Positions 34,067 to 47,490 are shown, counted from the first letter of the stretch. The stretch is 64,000 nt of DNA from Polytrichum commune (GCA_950295325.1 OX485808.1:40508527-40572526), one strand, 5' to 3'. Notes: generated by a model from the letters alone, not told the origin. Made by a program: numbers and translations.

Positions 34067-37000
34067 TTACTTGGTCTCTGGCTTCAAAAGTAGTGATGCA
34101 CTGCAGAAAAGCAGATGTAGAATGTTAGACACTGGAAAATCCAGTTGTGTTTCTACTTTCCTTCCTTTGATTCTACTGCTGCAAACACTTGGCACATACC
34201 TCCTCCATCCTGGCAAGCTAATGAGCTGTATGCGTGCTTTAGGGTGACTGAAAAGTTGGTTGCATTTTGCAATAAAGTGCTTGGAAATAAAGACCATATC
34301 ATCTACAATGGCCACAACATACGACATCGAGGCATAAAAAGTAGGCATACACAAACCCAACAAATATGCCTAAACCCAACACTATGTACCAAATGTGAAA
34401 CTCTGGTACATGGTGTTGGTTCAGTGTTGGATTTTGGTATAAGGTAAATGGGTCTTAAATAGTTACTTTTACCGACTTGCCCACTGCTCCTGGGATATGA
34501 AGCACACAATGATTAGTACGAGATGGTTGGCAAATCTAAACTGAGGCCATGCCGCTTTTCACATACTTTTTGGAGCTCATATGAATATCTTAATCATTAT
34601 CAAAGTGAAGATTCTCGTGCTCATTAAATGGTCCTGTGGGTTTTCCGTACTAAGTTGACTATTAAGCCTAAATGGTTATCATATTTTGAGCATGTAATTC
34701 TAATCTCTTTTAAACACATGTCTTTTATGTATAGGTTCTTGGAGCCTCACCTAATCACATACCACTCAAATATAGGTGTCCAATTGAAATAAGAATCCGA
34801 ATTAGGCACATCCACCTTATATCTACTATACATTTTGGAAAGGGTGAACGGCCAGGGCACATGGCGTTGATGCAGTCATCATTCCCAAAAGTTTCAGATC
34901 GACCAACCATCGATGGTGCCATGCTGAGCAGACGTGCAGGGATGGCTCACATAGTACACTATTTCATATGCATGGGTGCAATGGGCCGGGATGGCACAGG
35001 CCCAAACTAGTACCTGAGGGAAAAAGCTCTGAAGGGCTATTCAAGAGTTAGGAAATCTCATGTAGGAGAGAGGAGAGGTACCTATTGATGCAATAACGTT
35101 TGCCAGTGGGCCTTGGACCATCGTCAAAGACATGGCCAAGATGTGCATCACAAACAGCGCAAACTACCTCATTGCGAGGCATAATTGGTATTGACCAATC
35201 CATATGTGACTTCACATTGTCACCAATGTACTGGTAATAAGATGGCCACCCAGTCCCGCTGTCAAATTTGGTGCTGGAACTGAAACCATTGCATTCAATC
35301 CAAGGTGAATATGATGAGTGCCCCACAGGTTATGCTGTGACTACTTGTAAATGCATTATATTGGTTGAAACTCTAGAAAATCCACTTGGAAATTAAGTTT
35401 GGCAATCAATAGTATTGAAGCAGAAAAGTAAATTGGTATGCATTGATCGACATGTGAAAGATATCTTATAAAATGTAACTCAAAGACATAATTTGGAGTC
35501 GGCTCTTTAAAGAGAGTCGTGAACATAGTGCACCTTAGAATCCTTATCTCACGTCCTGGTTTGGTAAATGACATCAAAGTTCTGAACAAAATTTGCCATG
35601 GGTTTGTACGAAAAGAGAAGTTCACAAATAGCAGAAAGCTCTTCACCTGAACAGAGGAGTGTTACAACAAACGCAGGCATATGTCCCTGCTGTCTTTGTG
35701 TTCCAGTATTCTCTGCCACGTTGAAAACATCAATAAGTCACCCTTGAACCACGAATCTCAAATAACATTGAAATCATTGAAAACAAGATGTGTAAGAAAT
35801 ACATCCGTCCATTACGAAAATCAAGGAAACACTTATGGAAATAAGAGATGTATTCCATCTCAAAATGCAAGTGACCACCATTGAATGTGAGTCAGTGTTA
35901 ATACAGACACTTCAGAATATGAAGTCTTTTCAGTGCTACGTCAACACTTAGCTAATAAGTCATTCAGCATTGAATCAACTCGTACCTTTTAGATCTTGCA
36001 GCTCTAAAATATGGAAACAAAAGATTATAAATGCAACCCTTAGTTTTAGGCAGTGATTCAATGTGGCAGTTTGATGTCATTGAATTGACGTGAAATTAAT
36101 GTTGAAATGTAATTTTAGAGGTTTGTGCTAAGCAGCATCCTACGTTGACATTGTAGAAAAGATGTGTGAAAAACAAGATCATTCTATGCAAAGGAAATGG
36201 ACGCATATGGAGATAAAGAATGTCGTGGACAGAATCATGACACACACCCAGTGAACGCTCTTTCGGTCCCTTTCTTACGAGCCACATTAAATTGTTCTTT
36301 CGTCAAACGCCTCCTCCACTCTGCTTCACTAATCGATGAATAATCTACTTGCTCGGATGTTCCTGCACCGTGCCAAAGGCAACCATGGTCAGTTGAACCC
36401 AAACTATGTAGAACTTCATGAAAACACTTTGCCCAGAATTGTAACATAGAATTTTTATGTATTTGAGGGAAGACAGTGTTTTTGAGAGTGGATAATGAAC
36501 AAATCCTGCCAACAAAAAATTGATATCAAAGTAGTTAATCACAGCGTCATTGACCTTTTATGCTTACGTTGAGAATCAGTGATTGCCTGTAGAGTTTCCC
36601 AAACCTAATGCTGCAACAGCGAATGGCACCAACACATCCTAATTACGACAAGATTTTCCGAGATAAAGGCCTGTGCAAATTAGGATAAGATTTTATGATT
36701 TTTGAGGTTTTGATGCGAAAGTGGAAGAAAACCTGCTCAGACATCCCAACCTTGATCCTAAGCTAGTTCGGAGCTGCAACACACTAGGATGATCTCATAG
36801 CGTCAAACGCCAGACACAGGTAGAATTGACCCCAACAAAACCCATACTGTTGTCAATTTGCAAACACCTAACAAAGAATTTTATGACATTCTATTCACTG
36901 CAAAAGGGATGAAGAACAACCGAGGGAATTACTTAATTGCCCATGAACTCGATTCATCAGCAATAGTACCCCTCTCCCATCGCAAAATGATTTAGCAAAG

Positions 37001-37756
37001 TGAACATAAAACAAGGGATCCAAGTCATGACAAAAGTAGAGCATTCAGCAGCCACATAGCTAAGTGCAAAGCAAAAGTTCTCACAAAGAAGCTGAGCCTC
37101 TTATATAATATGTGCACACAACCACCTTCCATTTATCGAGCATCTAAGTGTTGCGGTGACTACCCTATCACCTACTTGGGAGTCATTTTCCCTTCTCGCA
37201 AGGGAAACGATCCACACAAATGTGAATTCAATTAGATGAATTGAAACGACGACCAACATGAGATTTCTTTCTTCTCCACTTCTAGTGCCCCCATCTAAAA
37301 AACTCCCATCTGACATAAAATTCCATAGGTATCGTAATATGATGCTGGTACTTAATCATCTTGCCAATTTTCAAACACTAACTTAAAATTTCATGGAATC
37401 CAATTCACAACAAAAGGGATGAATAGAACAAAATAGATGAATCCAATTCACCATGACCTAAGGTTGCACATAGATTTAGAAGGCGAAGTGACAGACCTAA
37501 TCTGAATTTAATTACCTCCCGAAGAAGCGCCATCAGCTGCCGCTTTAACACTCCCTCTCGCATCCGAAGACTGCGACGAGCTACCTTGCCCCATATTTTT
37601 CCCTCCTTTTTGAACTCCCTTCAAATTCCCAATCTCAACGCTCCGCACGTGAACTTGAAACCCCCGAATCACACTCTCAGACTTCGAGAGCCTTCCCGGC
37701 AGGTCAATTCCCACGCACCTGGAGCTCCTGCACACTCCCAAGCACTCTCCGACCAT
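34067..37756 (-). CDS. MSRB: Methionine-R-sulfoxide reductase B, five exons, 217 aa
   Basis: Exons (minus) are 37756-37516, 36362-36248, 35712-35647, 35279-35082 and 34100-34067. All are GT/AG and the phases close (654 nt). Exon 2 gives [28 protein letters not shown]. Exon 3 gives [21 protein letters not shown], with the first zinc-binding CxxC. Exon 4 gives [14 protein letters not shown] and [16 protein letters not shown], with the second CxxC, then RYCIN with the catalytic Cys. The last exon adds a short tail and stop. The enzyme reduces the R-epimer of methionine sulfoxide with thioredoxin or a similar donor. Exon 1 encodes about 80 residues. An inner Met at residue 55 (MGQGSSS) would give a ~163-residue cytosolic form, and the longer Arg/Ser/Val-rich form could carry a weak targeting peptide. 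The five-exon structure shows no defects. Confidence 0.93.
34440..34770. repeat. Dispersed repeat (TAGATGGGTCTTAAACGG family), copy 3
   Basis: Within the last intron of the MsrB gene. It is longer than the intron copies in the epoxide hydrolase gene and ends with TATAGGTTCTTGGAGCCTCA and AATATAGGTGTCCA, shared with the 49.1-49.4 kb copy. Confidence 0.65.
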
Positions 37757-37846
37757 TTCTACAACGGAAAATTTTCCTCAATTCAATTGCAATCAACCAC
37801 CAGGAGGAACTAAAATGAAAGTGGAAAGGCGAGATGGGGGGGGGGA

Positions 37847-37869
37847 CAACAGCAGCAGCAGCAGCAGCA
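37847..37869. repeat. (CAG)n microsatellite
   Basis: About seven CAG units after a run of nine G, about 100 bp upstream of the MsrB start codon and probably in its 5' untranslated region or promoter. Confidence 0.8.
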
Positions 37870-38159
37870 AGCCACAGAGAATGTCAGTCAGAGGATTTGA
37901 TTTGTGATGCGAGGTAAACCCACCAAGAATTTTCGGCCACAGAAGTGAATTCGGTTGCGCGAGTGGCCAAATTTAGGTGTTGCGAGTGCCGCAGGATTGC
38001 CCAGCGCGCTTCATTTTGATGAGGCAGAGCGTGTCGTCTTGTGCTTGTGTGCTTATAGCGACCTTCTGGCATTGCTTCCTGGGCTGGTCGATGTGGATGT
38101 GGATGCACAGATGTACAGTTATTATCATTCATCCAATACAGTCATCCAATGAAGTGTAA

Positions 38160-40490
38160 ATAGTTAGTGTATTTTCTCTGAATCTTTTTATGATCTCCCA
38201 GGTGGCACCGCTGAAATAAAGAATATAGCAGTTTCATACATATTTTGAACGAGATCATCACAAATGGATGAAAAATACATAAAATGGAATAGACTTTTTT
38301 TTTTATAGATTTTGTTATGAATTTTATGGAGGACAAAAGTTGAAAAAAACCATTTTTGTGGCTATATTTCGTCACTGAAAAAATCGTTGACTAAGTTAGT
38401 CAATTATTGATACTTGGTGGGTATAAAAAAATGAGGTATTTTTTGTGCATCTAACTTATATTTTGGGCCAATACAACCCTAACACCCTATTGATATTAAG
38501 ATGATTTTACCAAGGTATGGAGGTTTTGAGCTATATATAGAACATATTATATTAAGATAACAATAATTTTACTCTAAATTGGTATGAAAAAAATTCAATG
38601 TCCTTGTTATATATACTCAAGTGGTATTCAAAAACGTGATAGTAATCAGGAATTAGTCCAATACTCGTTGGAACTCTTTGAATTCATATTAGCTAGTGTG
38701 AAGGCAAATGCAATCAAATAATTAACTAGAATGAACCTACAAAATAACTAGGTTCATCACAAATTAAAATGAACTTGCAATCCATCACCTTGAAGTTAAT
38801 AACAACTTGTTGCAATGATTTCTCTTACAATCGGTGTGCAATGGTAATTTCCTAGATCTAGGGTATGTATGTACAATGAAGTCAAATCTTGTGCGTATAG
38901 ATTGTGAAAATAAGGTAGGTGGTATGTGGCTTATTTATGGTCATAGGAAATTAAGATAATAGTTTAGCAAACATATGTTACATGCTTCCCCAAATATAAA
39001 AACCTAGTGCAGTCTTAGCATGACCTATGTGCATGCATGGCAAGTCCACCCCCTAGTACATTGTGACATAAAGAAAACGTGCATATTACACAAGGGTCAT
39101 GCCATAATTCTACACACTAAATGTAAATGCAACCCATCGTAATGGGAACATTGGGATTGTGCCACGAAAATGAAAAGGTCATCGCTACTTCTAGCCTTAA
39201 GGTCTTGTAGGCCCAAGTGAATGTGTGGACTTTGCCTTATGCCATGGCCCAACAAATGAGTAGAGGTTTCAACATAGGTCTAAGCTACATGGATTTGCCA
39301 ATTCACAAGTATAAATAGGGTGTTACAAGCAAGTACGACATGTTACTTGTGATCTCACATTCTTATCACAATCATGAATATATGAGCAAGGTCGGAAAAC
39401 TTAGGTCATTCAAATAGTATTTTATCCCAAGCCGAATGTGATGGGGCTTGACCAAGATGAGTGGCACAAATGGGTGCCCTTAACATAGATGAGGCTAATT
39501 TGGTTAGTTTCCTTAATTCGACACTTATTTTTTGTTCCTAATTGGCAGTACAATCACTCTAATTTGGTGGGTGAGTAATACATGGTGATTTAGCCGCCGT
39601 TCTCAATGATATTTGGGTTAGTCACCTTCACAAAAATCAAACCACACCCACCGTCCTTCATAATCAGGAGTATTATCCACCGACCTACGACCCAATTGAT
39701 TTTTGTGGGCAAGGTGGGCAAATTAGGAGGCGACATGTGGTTGTGAGGTGCCGGCCAACATGTATTATGGGTATTCTATAATGACAAGTCAATTCAACAA
39801 CAATTTAGCTTACATGTGACCACTTTAGAGACATGACATAGCCTATGTTGGCATTAAACTTGGTTTTCATTGGCAAATGACCTATGTAGAATATGCTAAT
39901 GATGTCATCCACTTACACAACATTTAACAATAAAAGAATCCCCCACTTTAACACCAAATTGGGAACAAGAAGATCATTGATTCTAGAGTCTAGATCAACA
40001 CCTTCTTTGATTTGGACAATTTAAAATTCTTTGATCATGGTTCATATTCACCAACATACTAAAGTTTCTAATGCTCGTATCCATCGGTTGGATGATTCCA
40101 TAGAGATGGAGGTGTCCATAGTAGCCTCATCTAAACACAATGGGTTTGACATATTCCAACTTAAATAAGTTGAAAGAAAATGGCATGTTCTTCATATAAA
40201 AACACAAAAGCTTTGAAATCTACTTTGGTAACCTAATCCAACAAGATGATCGACATATAAATTGGATGACTCTAGGTGCCCAGACTCGCTAAAATGCCAG
40301 ATTTAGGTGTGACTACCTTAATACTATTCCATTCTAGATGAGGGGTCCTTGTAAGAAAAAGATAATGTTGCCTTTGTCCATGCCTCCTAAAATTTTGCAA
40401 ATGCAAGAAATAGAAAGATGAGCTATTTTATGCACACCAACAAAATCAAATTATGCATCAGTACTTTTAACGTTGAAAATCGCGCGACTA
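38160..40490. other. Intergenic, no gene
   Basis: AT-rich sequence with no supported coding frame. Nothing more than short low-complexity runs is seen (for example poly-T at 38286). Confidence 0.5.
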
Positions 40491-40499
40491 CGGGAGTAT

Positions 40500-42745
40500 T
40501 TATTTGTCATAATATGACAATAATGATGTTTTTAAACGGTGGGGATTGTATGAATATGTTTTGACTGAAGAATGCCCTCCAGGGACAAATCTATCATCGA
40601 CGTGCGCCGCTCGTCCATCTCTCACTTCATGATCGAGAAATCCGCCTCCACCGATGTCGTATTGGCGAAAATGGAGGCTAAACCACCACAAAATTAACAC
40701 AACATCTCGAATCATCCATCAACGTTGGCCAAGGCTACCTGAAACGACGTTGATTTATAGTTATGTTTGTCAATCATTACCTTCAGTGTCAGTTCCGCGT
40801 TGTATGCCTTCAACCGATCGATATGATCTTGTTCGACCTGATCAATGTCATTCTCTAGCCAGAATGACTGCAAATGCTTGTGATACGGATCGAGAACAGT
40901 CTAGATGAACTCACCAATTTGCAATCGGACCAGTTCAAACGGTAACACGGGAGGCGCACGTATCCCAAATCGCTTGTGTTGTTCTCTCCATCGCGCTCAC
41001 CTTTCAGCTCGATGAGGGCAGCAACGACTTTGACACTGTAACTTGCAATCTCTAGGACGACAACACACTGTGCACTTAACTCCAGTTGCTCATAGCAATT
41101 GATTGCGAAAGGACCCGTCCCTGGTCTTGAATATGGTCGATGATATCCTGAAAGCGAACACGCCATCGATCGAGCACAAAGAAATTGATCGCATCAGCTT
41201 CATTATCCTCATCGTGAACAACAACGAGCTCAATTCCGAACATAGTCATTAAACTAGTAATCAAAGTGTCCAACTATGATTGCTGTTGCACAGTCAACAA
41301 ATTGTGATCTTGCATAACCAGAAATGTCGTATTGATTGCATCGATGGCCGGTGAGACACGGCAAAACTCAACACCCACCAACTATTCGAAGGGGCCTTGC
41401 CAAGACACCTCTTGGTAATGTGCTTGAGAAGATTGCTCCGGTAGGTGATGAGGAACTTGAGTACTCGGCCCAGGATCGAGCACCCATCGATTCGTTTTTT
41501 TAGGACATTTGATATTCATATATATAGCGAGTATCAGATTGTCTTGGCGACGCAAATAAACAGTCGAATCGTACGTTATCTTGATCCAATCACCTCGGTC
41601 GAGCGACTTAGTAGCGTCTTTGACTACGATGTCCATTTGATGTGGCACGCACTAGACTCGAATAACCTGGTTCATAGCGGCTTGAACGAGCCGAGTGACG
41701 ACACTAGCGTATCGCCCGGTCATAGTGTTCGTGCCATTACACATGACAACGATGAGTCTGTTGCGCCATTCGGAATATAGGGCATCCAGAAACCTTACGA
41801 TCACATTGAAAATAGTAACCGCAGTGTGATGATCAAAGGACGGGATAGCAACCAAATGAAAGTTATACAGCGTACCACGAAAGCAAAAGCAAACTCGAAG
41901 ATTGGAGAAGGATTTGCCGTGATGAGTGTTGGAATCGCCAGCGAGAGCAAACACCCACACTGATTCATCGCTGAGCATATTGGCGATCCTTTGAAGAGCG
42001 ATGCCAACACCAACGCGAACATATTGGCCGACAATGAGGTCGTTGATGCTAGTTAACTTGGCAGTCTTCGTCCGATTCTTGGCATATTCGATGGCCACTG
42101 ACGTCGGGCGAAAGGACATTCCAATGGAGGTGAGATCAATGGCCAAATCATAGTGCATCGTGTTCTGCATAGTGACCAAGTATGATCCGTCAGACTGCTG
42201 CGCGAAAAGTTTCATTGCGTTGACCTTCTCCTTCGCATTCTTGGCGAACTTCTTGCAAATGGCATCGGCGGCGCCATTGTCGTCTGCATCATCATCATCA
42301 CCGAATCCATCAAAATTTTCTTCAGGTCAAAAAAACATGTTGCCGATAATTATATCAACGATCGGTGATGAAATCGGGAATTCAACAATTTCAGTGGACA
42401 TTTCCATGTGGGAATGAAGCGTATTCACTCGTTTTGTGACATTGGTAAAGTACAACTTCTTTTCTTCGAGCGACAAGGCCTTGTAGTTCGCCCAACTGGA
42501 TTCATGCTGGTTGAAATGCGATCGATATTGTTCTGGTGAAAAAGGCAAGGTGAAATACTTGATCGATCGTGCGCGCTTTTGACCGGTCCCCGAACCAACA
42601 ACACCAAATTTCTTGCCTTCATACACACAAAACTTGCAACAAACTGATGCATCATCACCATTCTTGTTGAATGTCACCACTTCCACGCCGTACTCGACCT
42701 CGTGTTTCTTTTGAAAATGGTGTTGTTCGCTTCGGCGCCATGACC
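40500..42745 (-). pseudogene. hAT-like transposase, frameshifted
   Basis: Several minus-strand frames follow one another. First is an N-terminal BED-like region with CCKFCVYEGK and FTLPFSPEQYRSHFNQHE (42690-42330). Next is a catalytic-type block with FALAGDSNTHHGKSFSNLRV, LVAIPSFDHHTAVTIF, FLDALYSEWRNRLIVV and GRYASVVTRLVQAA (42215-41650). Then PHQMDIVVKDA and KCPKKTNRW (41648-41480) and decayed C-terminal pieces to about 40500. Breaks occur at about 42330, 41650 and 41380. The order resembles hAT-family transposases (D..HTA..IF, PH..D/N.V.KD). In my memory the closest relatives are abundant in oomycete genomes. The element is not functional as it stands. Terminal repeats were not located. 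Confidence 0.65.
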
Positions 42746-42949
42746 AAACTGTCTCCTATAACGAACACAGAACCAAAAAAAGCAAGTAGGACGCACCGTA
42801 TTTGCGGAGTAGTTGCGGAGTAGTCGAGAAGAAGTCTATGGGCGATGAAAGCAGCTTCTGGCTTCTGGTGAGGCCACGTCGCGTGTGCTTTCTCGACCGT
42901 CGGATCTGACCCTCTCCCCTAATCTCCTCCGTTCATTGCCTGTGCAGAC

Positions 42950-42981
42950 AGACAGAGAGAGAAGACAGACAGACAGACACT
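42950..42981. repeat. (GACA)n/(GA)n microsatellite
   Basis: ACAGACAGAGAGAGAAGACAGACAGACAGACAC-like run between the hAT pseudogene and the 43-kb tandem repeat. Confidence 0.8.
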
Positions 42982-43020
42982 CACTCTCTTCACTTTCCCG
43001 ATTCCGATTCTCGTCTATTC

Positions 43021-43540
43021 AGAGTGACGAGTGAGGAGTGGTTGGGGATATATATTTCGTGTTAGGGACGATGTATTTCGTGGGTTCTTGATGTTTTTCA
43101 GATTCTGTAGTTTTGGGTTAAGGGAGACAGGGTTCGGTGGCTTGCGATTACGCATTGTCTGTTCGGAGTGACGAGTGAGGAGTGCTTGGGAATGATGTAT
43201 ATATTTCGTGTCAGAGACGATGTATTTCGTAGGTTCTTGATGTTTTTCAGATTCTGTAGTTTTGGGTTAAGGGAGACAAGGTTCGGTGGCTTGATGGAAA
43301 CAAAGAAGGAAACATTGAATCAGAAAATTCTCAGGAAGTGCGAACTGCAATACCCATCCAAAGTGCTTGGGGATGATGTATATTTCGTGTCAGGGACGAT
43401 GTATTTTGTGGGTTCTTGATGTTTTTAAGATTCTGTAGTTTTGGGTTAAGGGAGACAGGGTTCAGTGGCTTGAAGGAAACAGAGAAGGAAACATTGAATC
43501 AGAAAATTCTCAGGAAGTGCGAACTGCAATACCTCTGGAC
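43021..43540 (+). repeat. Threefold tandem duplication, ~150-190-bp units
   Basis: GAGTGACGAGTGAGGAGTG..TTGGGGATATATATTTCGTG, CGATGTATTTCGTGGGTTC and TTCTGTAGTTTTGGGTTAAG recur in three units starting near 43021, 43161 and 43361. The last two units also carry GGAAACATTGAATCAGAAAA followed by TTCTCAGGAAGTGCGAACTG, which reads KETLNQKILRKCELQY. This may be a first exon plus promoter duplicated in place. The product is not recognised. Confidence 0.75.
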
Positions 43541-44068
43541 ACTTCCAAACACCAATGGCCTTACTCCTGATAATTCTCATTTTGGTTCATCTGGTGAGTC
43601 AATGATGCATTTTTAAGGGGCAGGGGCCGAAATAGGCTACACCAAAATCAATTTGAACTGCCTGAAGGCTTCTTTGGGCGATGACATGAAATTTTGTTGA
43701 TCAATATGGAGCAGGTTATGCAGAGGTAATTAGCAAATCCTTGCTTCCCAGCATGTGAAGAAGATAGAAGAAGATACCTAATTGCAGAGGTGTTTGTTTG
43801 TGCTTTGGACAAAAACCTGCGCTGTGATTTCTTCTTCTGAACAGATTTCTAGGTGGGACTCGAACAGATCATAACTATCTCCTTTGTAAATCTTCACACC
43901 AAATCCTCTCTTTAAAAATATCTGTTGAGTAATTTGCCTTTGGAGTACGTCAATTTTTGTTCTGTCAATGTGTGACTTCACCATACATACGGACCACAAT
44001 TTCTATTCCTTTTTTCAACAAGTTACACATTTATATTATGACAATAGGTAGCAAGGTCTTTCAGTCAG

Positions 44069-44450
44069 ATGATATCACTCTTTCCCCTGAAAGGTGCTCA
44101 TTTGAACAATTGGATTTTTGGGTTGGGGTTTCAGCTGAAGATAGAAATGCTCAGCATGCATGGAGACGATGATGGTTCAACGGAGAATATCCTCAATCTT
44201 AGTGAAGCTGAACTTGCCATTCGTAAAGTTGACATGGTTGACATTGCATTTGATGATGTGAGTGATCAAGTCATTTTTCCTGGAAAATGAATTTTACTTT
44301 TTCAGAGTAATTACTGGGGTATATGACCCTGCACTGTTAAATTGACAGTTTAGTGCTTGTACAGGTTCCTAAGCGAGATTATAAGCTAGAACTTGATCCG
44401 AAGCTCTATAGCTCCAAGAAGTTGTGGTTTGGTGCAGTTCTTGTGCCAAA
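44069..44450 (+). pseudogene. Unrecognised exon-like fragments
   Basis: One frame reads DGSTENILNLSEAELAIRKV.DMVDIAFDDV (44163-44260). A second, after a possible acceptor (TACAG at 44363), reads VPKRDYKLELDPKLYSSKKL.WFGAVLVP. Both look like genuine protein, but I cannot name the family and the frames close soon after. Confidence 0.35.
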
Positions 44451-45299
44451 CTGCTAGTACTATCAAGCTTACTACAGTCCCCAAGCAGTATGTGCATTTC
44501 TCATGTTACCACCGAGTTTTGGATACCGAAATTGGAGTTTGTGAAATTCTTGCTTCAGAATCGTTAGTTGCTTAGCATCCGCTAGTTTTTGCACTCTACA
44601 GCGTCTTGCATAATTCAAGTGTAATTCTGTAACATGAATGTGTTGTGTTGAAAAAAAATTCATTGAATTTGTTGGTTCCTTGTTCTAGGAATCACTACTG
44701 CTAAATTGTCAGTGAAGCATCATGCAGGTATTAATTCCTCTTTATCATCTTTTAACTCTATGAATTACCTCCCAACATTCGTTAAGAGTTCTTTCACCTT
44801 AGTGTAAAGCAGGAGACAAGCACGGTCTGAGCGAGAGGACCAGATTTTCTAATCCACACATGGAATTGTGCTCTCACATGGCAGGCCAGTAAACATCAAC
44901 AGTCAACTTGAGCATCTACAGGCGAAGCATGTTGGAACTGGGCATGCTCATGTCAATCACTTGTAAGTGTACACATGTCCTTGGACTGGACATTCCTGTT
45001 TTCATTGTGCAGGCCTTATATACTTATATACTTATGGAGTTCAGGTACATATGTAGAACCTCTTTCTCAAAATCAGCCTTTCGTGCATTCAGAATCAGCC
45101 CTTTGCCTCCAGCTTGAATAGCTGCATCTCGTCGCTGCAGACACAGGCTGCTCTGGATTGATGTGGGTAGGATGAGGAATGCCCACATCCCATTTTACTC
45201 CGCAATGTGATGAGTTTAATTTACTAAACAAAGACTAGTTAGTCTCTGGACTGCTGCCCCCAACCTGCATTCACAAGAGCAATTTTATTCTAGCAGTGA

Positions 45300-45475
45300 G
45301 ACAGCAGGATCAAATATTGGAAATGAACATTCATATGTGCTTCTCGACCTGCTTGGCCAGATTATATTCCACATCAGCATCGCGGCCTTTGGCGCGTGCT
45401 GCTTTAGCCAATTTTTTGGACTCTGCTATATTATACTGGATGTCTTACATGGTCTTCTTGGATGAGGTTAGGTGG
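45300..45475 (-). pseudogene. Unrecognised coding remnant
   Basis: On the minus strand a frame with one stop reads DIQYNIAESKKLAKAARAKG then RDADVEYNLAKQVEKH, a charged helical segment. It opposes the neighbouring fragments in orientation. Family unknown. Confidence 0.3.
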
Positions 45476-45503
45476 TAAACATCTCAATGAATTTTCTTGC
45501 AGG

Positions 45504-46165
45504 TGTTTTATGTATGTGACAGGCCTTCAGAGGATTGGAAGGGGGTAGAGGACATATCAATAAGGATGTCCTTTTGAAAGCACTACCTTCTCCATGCAAT
45601 GATTCACTTATCCTGGTATGTATGTAGCACTTATTGTGATGATTCTCTTCTTTACATTCCTCATCTTTGGCATGTGATTGTTCAATTGTTCCATATGTTT
45701 TTTTAAATTTTTATTATTGGTTTGATTAAATGGTAGCACCTTGCATTTAGATGTAGATATTCAGATTTGGAAAACCTTCAATGTGATTTGTTAGTATTAC
45801 AGGAATTTGGAGTATATGGTGAAACAAGCTATGCCATTTGTCCAGCCATTGTGAGGATGTTCATTGTAAGTAATTTATTTCATTTTGCTGATGATGTGAT
45901 CTACTACAACAGGGTTGTGGACCTCTTGGATTTTATTTATGGAGACAAGGCCCCAGACAAATCTCAAGGACCAGTATGACTAGTTCTTGGTTTTCACAAA
46001 GAAGTGTTCAACATACTATTTGTCCTTGATTAGTGGTGATTTCTAGTGGTTTAGGGTTCAGGCTGAAGCCATTGAATTGTTTAGTCATACAAGTGAGAGG
46101 ATGGTCTAAACGTCTATACTTTCAGGCATTTTCTTAAGAATGGGTCTGATTATTTGCCACTGTGG
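45504..46165 (+). pseudogene. NADH-cytochrome b5 reductase-like pseudogene (C-terminal exons)
   Basis: An exon-like block after TTGCAG (45503) reads VFYVCDRPSEDWKG, then after a 1-nt shift in a GGGGG run GHINKDVLLKALPSPCNDSL, ending at a GTATGT donor (~45616). A second block (about 45912-45976) ends YGDKAPDKSQGPV, with VVDLLDF where the family has VCGPPG. A third short piece after TTTCAG (~46124) reads like the final GILK.MG segment. These match the NADH-binding C-terminus of plant mitochondrial CBR2-type reductases. The frameshift and the lost CGPPG motif indicate a decayed copy. Confidence 0.6.
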
Positions 46166-46169
46166 CGAA

Positions 46170-47490
46170 CTATACTCAGGTAAGTTTAATTTAGTCTGTA
46201 CACTTTAAGAGTGCTTAGCATGTCACATTTTATGACTTATCTACAGTGCTGCAAGCATTCTGTAGGCTGGAAGGCAGAACCATGATAATATACTGGTGCT
46301 GGACGCATGGTTGATCTTTCAAAATGTACTTCATTCTTTTTTGGAAGTTGATGTGGAAAATTTAGGGTTCAGTGGCCATGTGAATTTTATTTATTTTTGA
46401 TTGCTCTATGTAGGGATTTTCATCAAACTAAACACTTCCAGTTGACATAGACAACGAAAATGTGGATGGACTTGCTCAGAACTATGGCATTGTAATATAC
46501 TAAAAAAAATTCATATATTTTCAAAAAACTTCTTGTAGCTTTTTTGAGGTCGAGAGCTCATATTATAAGCCGGAACTGTTTTACTATGTTTCTGTGAGGT
46601 TAAGTTTATGGCGGATGTCGACTTTGTAAATTATGCCGAGTTTGGACTCATCAGCTTTGGGTGCTTCCGAGCATGGAGGCCAACATTGTTTCGTTGATTT
46701 GTGGGGAAGATGGGGTTGACTCCATCGTCGCTCCTCTCTGCAAGTTTATTTTGTAGTACAAACTTTTTCAAAAGCTCATGCTAATTGCTGTTGCTACTGC
46801 ATTTTGTTTCTCAAACATTCAAAGAGGCAGTTTGGTGGTTCTTGGCAATGTCTCTGTTTTTGAAATTAACGTAACTTCAATCTGTGATAGATTCTGCACT
46901 CACAGTTACGTTTGTGGATCTATGGAGAAGATATCTTCTGTGATCTACAATGTACTTTCAAAACTTCTCAAACGAAAGAAATGCAACACATACATTCAAC
47001 GCACATTCCATCTCAACCTCACAACTCCAGTTCTCCTTCACTGAAATTTCAATACATTATATAAAACTCTCTTGCAAGAGCAATTCAATTTGACTTATTA
47101 GTATACAAGGGAGCCTATCATGACATCCTCATATTCCTAAAGCACTTCATCTAGAAAACTACTTTTGTGCACTGACCAGGGAGATGTTTCAGAATAATCG
47201 GTTATGTTTCATCTCTGCGAGACTACGAATAATCAAGAGATTTGAAACAGAGAGAATACAAAGGCCAAATCTAAATACCTATAAAGGAACGGAAAAGTTG
47301 GTGAGGTCATAAAAGTAGTTGCATTTTTTGGAAAAGTGTCCCGACACCCACATTGGAAACGTCTTTGATACCTTTTTGAAGCTTTTATTTTTGATTTATT
47401 ATCAATTCATTCACCCTTGCTTTGCAAGTTTTTCCCTGTTGTTGAGGTAATATTACGGGGACTCAAAGGGTAACTTGCTAGCATTGCTAC
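46170..47490. other. Non-coding stretch
   Basis: No gene is supported. A short piece at about 47178-47230 (CAGGGAGATGTTTCAGAATAATCGGTTATG) resembles the start of the AACCGGTT repeat. Confidence 0.5.
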
